A DNA stretch of 10,000 bases. Source: Rheinheimera sp. (GTDB lineage Bacteria; Pseudomonadota; Gammaproteobacteria; Enterobacterales; Alteromonadaceae). A program made the translations under genes and the position numbers. Every line of letters begins with the position of its first letter. Positions within the stretch are counted from its first letter, which is position 1. The notes below the pieces were generated by a model that saw only the letters and a list, made by a program, of their open reading frames with translations, ran no database searches and was not told the origin of the DNA. Positions 7,051 to 10,000 of the stretch are shown here, in pieces. The stretch spans positions 1-10,000 of the forward strand of contig NZ_JAIWOI010000037.1 in NCBI RefSeq assembly GCF_020217005.1, in the 5' to 3' direction.

Positions 7051-7087
7051 ACGGGCAATCTTGTGTTATCATGACGCCCGTTTTTTT
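7051..7087 (+). terminator. Terminator-like structure 1 between ribBA and ribH
   Basis: ACGGGC (7051-7056) can pair with GCCCGT (7076-7081), followed by seven T (7081-7087). The 19-nt loop is long, which weakens the call; it contains the extended -10 listed separately. Confidence 0.5.
7064..7072 (+). promoter_or_regulatory. Possible extended -10 promoter of ribH-nusB
   Basis: TG (7064-7065), one base, then TATCAT (7067-7072). No -35 is recognisable at the right distance. Transcription would start near 7079, inside the first terminator, and then pass the second terminator at 7094-7115 before ribH. The string GTGTTAT also occurs in the putative nrdR promoter. Confidence 0.42.
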
Positions 7088-7093
7088 GAATTC

Positions 7094-7115
7094 TGGTGTT
7101 TAACACCATTTTTTT
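7094..7115 (+). terminator. Intrinsic terminator 2 in the ribH leader
   Basis: TGGTGT and ACACCA enclose TTA, followed by seven T (7109-7115). It lies 27 bp before the ribH ATG and downstream of the possible promoter, so it would act either as a second stop for the ribBA transcript or as an attenuator of ribH. Confidence 0.75.
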
Positions 7116-7142
7116 GCAGCAAATATGCAATAAGGACCTCCA

Positions 7143-7607
7143 ATGCAGGTGATTGAAGCAGGGTTAACCGCTAAGGGTAAAAAATTTGCCATCGTTGTGG
7201 CCAGATTCAACAGCTTTATTGTCGAAAGTTTATTAGACGGTGCTGTGGATACCTTAAAGCGTGTAGGTGACGTCGCTGATCAGGATATCACTGTAGTTCG
7301 CATTCCTGGTGCTTTTGAAATGCCTTTAGCTGTGCAAAAAGTTGCAGCCAGTGGCAAGTACGATGCGATCATTGCTTTAGGTGCAGTGATCCGTGGTGGT
7401 ACCCCTCATTTTGAATATGTAGCAGGCGAATGTACCAAAGGTCTGGCCCAGGTCATGATGCAGCACAGTATTCCTGTTGCTTTTGGCGTATTGACTGTAG
7501 ACAGTATCGAACAGGCTGTGGAGCGTGCCGGTACTAAAATGGGCAATAAAGGCGCAGAAGCAGCGATGTCCTCGCTGGAAATGGTAAACGTTCTCTCTCA
7601 GTTGTAG
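7143..7607 (+). CDS. ribH: 6,7-dimethyl-8-ribityllumazine synthase
   Basis: Lumazine synthase joins the four-carbon unit from RibB with the pyrimidine product of RibD (after dephosphorylation) to make the substrate of riboflavin synthase; family members assemble as pentamers or 60-mer capsids. The 154-residue protein matches the E. coli enzyme (named RibE there, 156 residues). Visible elements are the aromatic substrate-binding residue F22 in [15 protein letters not shown] (54-63), the catalytic histidine H89 in [11 protein letters not shown], and [17 protein letters not shown] near the C-terminus. The ATG is preceded by AAGGA at 7132-7136 with a 6-nt gap. A 129-bp gap with terminators separates it from ribBA, whereas nusB follows closely, so it probably belongs to a ribH-nusB transcript. 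Confidence 0.97.
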   Translation: MQVIEAGLTAKGKKFAIVVARFNSFIVESLLDGAVDTLKRVGDVADQDITVVRIPGAFEMPLAVQKVAASGKYDAIIALGAVIRGGTPHFEYVAGECTKGLAQVMMQHSIPVAFGVLTVDSIEQAVERAGTKMGNKGAEAAMSSLEMVNVLSQL

Positions 7608-7616
7608 GATTTGTTG

Positions 7617-8030
7617 ATGAAACCTAATGCACGTCGCTTGGCCCGCTCTTTGGCCGTTCAGGGAGTTTATAGCTGGCAAGTCAGCAAAAACCCTATTGGT
7701 GATATTGAACAGCAGTTACTGCTGGAACAAAACACCAAGCACCTGGACGTGGGCTATTTCCAGGATCTTTTACGTGGTGTGGCTGTAAATCATCCGGTGT
7801 TGGATGAAGCGGTAAAACCCTTTTTAGACCGTCCGTTTGAAGAAATTGATCTGGTCGAAAAAGCCATATTACGGGTATCAGCCTACGAGCTGAAATACCG
7901 CCTGGATGTGCCTTACAAGGTGGTGATTAACGAAGCCATCGAGCTGGCAAAAGCCTTTGCCGCTGACGACAGTCATAAGTTTGTGAACGGCATACTCGAT
8001 AAAGCCGTCAAACGCCTGCGAACCGAATAA
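7617..8030 (+). CDS. nusB: Transcription antitermination factor NusB
   Basis: NusB pairs with NusE (ribosomal protein S10), binds boxA RNA and supports antitermination in rRNA operons. The protein is 137 residues, close to the 139 of E. coli, and all-helical throughout. The N-terminus [21 protein letters not shown] carries the basic boxA-binding arginines; [17 protein letters not shown] and [14 protein letters not shown] are the family's most conserved stretches. I choose the ATG at 7617, not the in-frame TTG at 7611, because it matches the E. coli start (MKPAARR) and because TAGGA at 7605-7609, overlapping the ribH stop, sits 7 nt upstream. The gene lies 9 bp after ribH, the usual arrangement in this class. 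A terminator-like hairpin follows 9 bp after its stop. Confidence 0.96.
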   Translation: MKPNARRLARSLAVQGVYSWQVSKNPIGDIEQQLLLEQNTKHLDVGYFQDLLRGVAVNHPVLDEAVKPFLDRPFEEIDLVEKAILRVSAYELKYRLDVPYKVVINEAIELAKAFAADDSHKFVNGILDKAVKRLRTE

Positions 8031-8035
8031 AAAAT

Positions 8036-8062
8036 GGAGAGCCGGCGTAAGTCGGCTTTTTT
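8036..8062 (+). promoter_or_regulatory. Ribosome binding site split from the thiL start by a hairpin
   Basis: GGAG at 8036-8039 is the only Shine-Dalgarno near the thiL ATG at 8063, but it lies 23 nt away. The hairpin at 8040-8057 fills almost all of that distance; when folded it would leave only five T between the stem and the start codon, bringing GGAG to a workable effective distance. Confidence 0.5.
8040..8062 (+). terminator. Terminator-like hairpin abutting the thiL start
   Basis: AGCCGGC (8040-8046) pairs with GTCGGCT (8051-8057), seven pairs with one G-T, around a GTAA tetraloop of the GNRA type, followed by six T (8057-8062) that run directly into ATG. Sequence features are those of an intrinsic terminator, yet it lies inside a gene run normally co-transcribed. 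Confidence 0.7.
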
Positions 8063-9022
8063 ATGGGTGAATTTGAGTTAATCCAACGTTGTTTTGCTGA
8101 AGCAGGCCGTAAACGCTCGGACGTTACCATTGGCATTGGTGACGATGGGGCTGTGTTACAGGTGCGCGAAGGTTGTGATCTGGTGATTACCACAGATAGC
8201 ATGGTCGAAGGTATCCATTTTTTTCCGGACGTCGATCCGCGTTCGCTTGGGCATAAACTGGTGGCTGTAAATGTCAGTGATTTAGCAGCAATGGGCGCAG
8301 AGCCTTGCTGGTTATCCCTGGCCTTAACTTTACCTAAAGTGAATGAAGAGTGGTTGACAGCTTTTGCTGAGGGCTTGAGTGAAACCGCAGATTATTATAA
8401 CTGCCAGCTAATAGGCGGTGACACCACCCGAGGTCCATTGAGTTTAACTATGATCGCCAAAGGTCTGGTACCTAAAGGTAAAGCCATCACCAGAGCTGGT
8501 GCACAAAACGGTGACTATCTCTATGTCACGGGTACACTAGGCGATGCTGCTTTAGGCCTGAAATTGGTTCAGGAACAGGTGGAAGTCAGCAAAAAACACC
8601 GTGCACATATACTGCAGCGCTTCCATTACCCAACAGCCAGGGTGGCTTTAGGCCAGGCGCTGCGTAATATTGCCAGTTCGGCTATGGATGTGTCAGATGG
8701 TCTGGCTGGTGATTTATTGCATATTCTGCGGCGCTCTAAGGTTGGCGCTGTGGTGGATGTCAGCAAGTTGCCTATGTCTCAGGCGCTGAAAGACAGCTGC
8801 ACTGCGGAACAGGCGCTACAGTATGCTTTATCTGGTGGAGAAGACTACGAGTTATTGTTTACAGTACCTGAAAATCGACGTGGCTCTCTTGAAGTTCTAT
8901 TGTCTCCCTATGGTGTTCCCGTCACTTGTATTGGCCGGATCACTGGTGCAGTAGGTAAGCTGGAGTTTAAACAGGGAGATTTGCCTTTTTTATACCAGCA
9001 CCAGGGGTTTGAGCATTTTTAA
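8063..9022 (+). CDS. thiL: Thiamine-monophosphate kinase
   Basis: ThiL phosphorylates thiamine monophosphate to thiamine diphosphate with ATP, the last step of cofactor synthesis. It is a member of the AIR-synthase/selenophosphate-synthetase-like ATPase family. The 319-residue protein shows GIGDDGA (24-30), TTDSM (43-47) and GGDTTRG (118-124), whose acidic residues bind Mg-ATP, plus MDVSDG (208-213) and SGGEDYEL (257-264). The N-terminus GEFELIQRCF aligns with E. coli GEFSLIARYF, so the start must be the ATG at 8063. An in-frame TAA at 8048-8050 excludes any start upstream of 8051, and the next ATG (codon 47) would remove the nucleotide-binding loop. No standard ribosome binding site is adjacent. 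Its TAA overlaps the pgpA ATG by one base (TAATG). Confidence 0.96.
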   Translation: MGEFELIQRCFAEAGRKRSDVTIGIGDDGAVLQVREGCDLVITTDSMVEGIHFFPDVDPRSLGHKLVAVNVSDLAAMGAEPCWLSLALTLPKVNEEWLTAFAEGLSETADYYNCQLIGGDTTRGPLSLTMIAKGLVPKGKAITRAGAQNGDYLYVTGTLGDAALGLKLVQEQVEVSKKHRAHILQRFHYPTARVALGQALRNIASSAMDVSDGLAGDLLHILRRSKVGAVVDVSKLPMSQALKDSCTAEQALQYALSGGEDYELLFTVPENRRGSLEVLLSPYGVPVTCIGRITGAVGKLEFKQGDLPFLYQHQGFEHF

Positions 9023-9513
9023 TGACCTCTACTAAAGCAAAACCTCAGTTTGAGTTAAAAAAGTGGACCCATTTCCTTGCCTTAGGCTTTGGGTCAGGAC
9101 TAGCGCCTAAAGCCCCTGGTACTTTTGGAACTTTGGCTGCATTACCTTTCATTTATCTACAATCCTTAGTCATGCCACAGTTTGCGTTGATCTGGGTGTT
9201 GTTTGCTTTTGTACTGGGCTGCTATGTCTGTGGTCAGACAGCAAAAGATATCGGTGAACATGATCATGGCGCCATAGTCTGGGACGAAGTCGCAGGGTAT
9301 TGTCTGACTATGTGGTGTATACCCTTTGAATGGCAGTACCTTTTGGCTGGCTTTTTACTGTTTCGCTTTTTTGACATCGTCAAACCCTGGCCTATACGTT
9401 TATTGGATAAAAAAGTCCATGGCGGTTTTGGTATCATGATTGATGATATGGCGGCTGGATTCCTGAGCTGGCTGATCCTCTTCGCGCTGGTGCAGTGGCA
9501 AGCTTTTAGTTAA
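9022..9513 (+). CDS. pgpA: Phosphatidylglycerophosphatase A
   Basis: PgpA is an inner-membrane phosphatase that removes phosphate from phosphatidylglycerophosphate to give phosphatidylglycerol. The 163-residue protein is slightly shorter than E. coli PgpA (172). Signature stretches are GSGLAPKAPGTFGTL (24-38), HDHGAIVWDEVAGY (80-93), DIVKPWPIR (118-126) and HGGFGIMIDDMAAG (133-146), whose acidic residues are the likely metal-binding active site. Hydrophobic segments around 38-51, 53-70, 98-114 and 144-160 are consistent with a multi-spanning protein. The ATG overlaps the thiL stop and no good ribosome binding site is seen, so translation is probably coupled to thiL. I see no intrinsic terminator after the stop at 9513. 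Confidence 0.96.
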   Translation: MTSTKAKPQFELKKWTHFLALGFGSGLAPKAPGTFGTLAALPFIYLQSLVMPQFALIWVLFAFVLGCYVCGQTAKDIGEHDHGAIVWDEVAGYCLTMWCIPFEWQYLLAGFLLFRFFDIVKPWPIRLLDKKVHGGFGIMIDDMAAGFLSWLILFALVQWQAFS

Positions 9514-9519
9514 TATAAA
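9514..9519 (+). promoter_or_regulatory. Weak -10 candidate before the sensor gene
   Basis: TATAAA within a run of A and T directly after the pgpA stop. No good -35 is found at 16-18 bp, so this is a tentative promoter; the sensor gene may also be read through from pgpA. Confidence 0.25.
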
Positions 9520-9545
9520 TTTTTCCCTGTTCCCCGGTGATTGCT

Positions 9546-10000
9546 GTGCGTTTTTCGCTGTTGGTTTTTTTAGCTTTATTCTCCGTTGCTCTGTGCGCTC
9601 AGGGCCGGCCAGGTTCCATTTATGATTTTGATATCAAACACTGGAACAGTGCGGATGGCTTATCGTCAAACTCGGTCAGGGCCATTAGTCAGGATCAATC
9701 TGGTTATTTATGGGTGGGTACTTTGTACGGCCTGAATCGTTTTGATGGCCAGCATTTCACTCAATTCAGTACCAAAACCAGCCGTCAATTGGCCAGTAAC
9801 TCGATTAACAAATTATTGTTGGATCAAAAGGGTTACATGTGGGTTGGCACTAAGTCCGGCCTGTCAGGTCTTAATCCTCAAACTCTGAAATTTGACCGCT
9901 ATCCAATTTTGGCTGAAGTTACTTCTCTGGTTCTGGTTTCACCTGACGAGCTTTGGGTTGCAGCTGAAAATCTGTTTCGGGTAAAGCAGGGCAAGGTTAG
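9546..10000 (+). CDS. Periplasmic beta-propeller sensor protein, N-terminal part (3' end outside window)
   Basis: The frame is open from 9546 to the window end, 151 codons with no stop. The GTG at 9546 is preferred over the in-frame GTG at 9537 because GGTGA (9536-9540) sits 5 nt before it. The first 19 residues, MRFSLLVFLALFSVALCAQ, form a typical signal peptide. Then come repeats of the two-component-regulator propeller type: GLSSNSVRAISQDQSGYLWVGTLYGLNRFDG (written here in parts: GLSSNSVRAISQDQSG, then YLWVGTLYGLNRFDG), SINKLLLDQKGYMWVGTKSGL, and a third, weaker one around LVSPDELWVAAENLFRV. In known proteins such repeats form a periplasmic sensor region followed by a membrane span and a histidine kinase, GGDEF or other output domain. 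The output here is outside the window, so the class cannot be named. Confidence 0.85.
   Translation, partial: MRFSLLVFLALFSVALCAQGRPGSIYDFDIKHWNSADGLSSNSVRAISQDQSGYLWVGTLYGLNRFDGQHFTQFSTKTSRQLASNSINKLLLDQKGYMWVGTKSGLSGLNPQTLKFDRYPILAEVTSLVLVSPDELWVAAENLFRVKQGKV

Noticed and set aside
7611..7619. TTG at 7611 as start of nusB
   Set aside because: It lies too close to the TAGGA site (1 nt) and adds two residues absent from E. coli NusB; the ATG at 7617 has proper spacing.

Overview
The window looks like the chromosome of a gammaproteobacterium of the Alteromonadales type (Shewanella, Alteromonas, Rheinheimera or Alishewanella relatives). This is inferred from close similarity of the proteins to their E. 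coli counterparts and from the gene order glyA-nrdR-ribD-ribE-ribBA-ribH-nusB-thiL-pgpA, which is typical of that group. The genus cannot be fixed from sequence reading alone. There is no mobile element, CRISPR array, rRNA or tRNA. This is mostly a conserved core region, and its unusual content lies in the gaps between genes.

Layout. Positions 1-436 hold the 3' end of a DEAD-box RNA helicase with a lysine-rich tail. A 289-bp gap with several inverted repeats and a good sigma70-type promoter leads to a cold-shock protein gene (726-938), closed by a terminator that also serves the convergent gene dinB (1058-2110, minus strand). The gap between dinB and the divergent glyA carries two LexA-type boxes, so dinB looks SOS-controlled. 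glyA (2346-3599) ends at an intrinsic terminator that overlaps a probable promoter for the next genes.

Positions 3675-7013 form a tight cluster: nrdR, ribD, ribE and ribBA, with a 0-nt join, a 16-bp overlap and a 16-bp gap. After a 129-bp gap with two terminator-like hairpins and a possible extended -10 promoter comes ribH (7143-7607), followed closely by nusB, thiL and pgpA. The last gene (from 9546, running off the window) starts with a signal peptide and beta-propeller repeats of a periplasmic sensor.

How the genes work together. RibD, RibBA, RibH and RibE supply most steps from the GTP-derived pyrimidine and ribulose 5-phosphate to riboflavin. The first step, GTP cyclohydrolase II, appears not to be encoded here, because the C-terminal half of RibBA has lost the zinc-binding cysteines. 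NrdR represses ribonucleotide reductase genes, GlyA supplies one-carbon units, NusB acts in antitermination, ThiL makes thiamine diphosphate and PgpA makes phosphatidylglycerol.

I see no wholly new multi-gene system. The points most worth checking are the hairpin that separates the thiL ribosome binding site from its start codon, the paired terminators before ribH, the promoter-terminator overlap before nrdR, and the degenerate cyclohydrolase half of RibBA.
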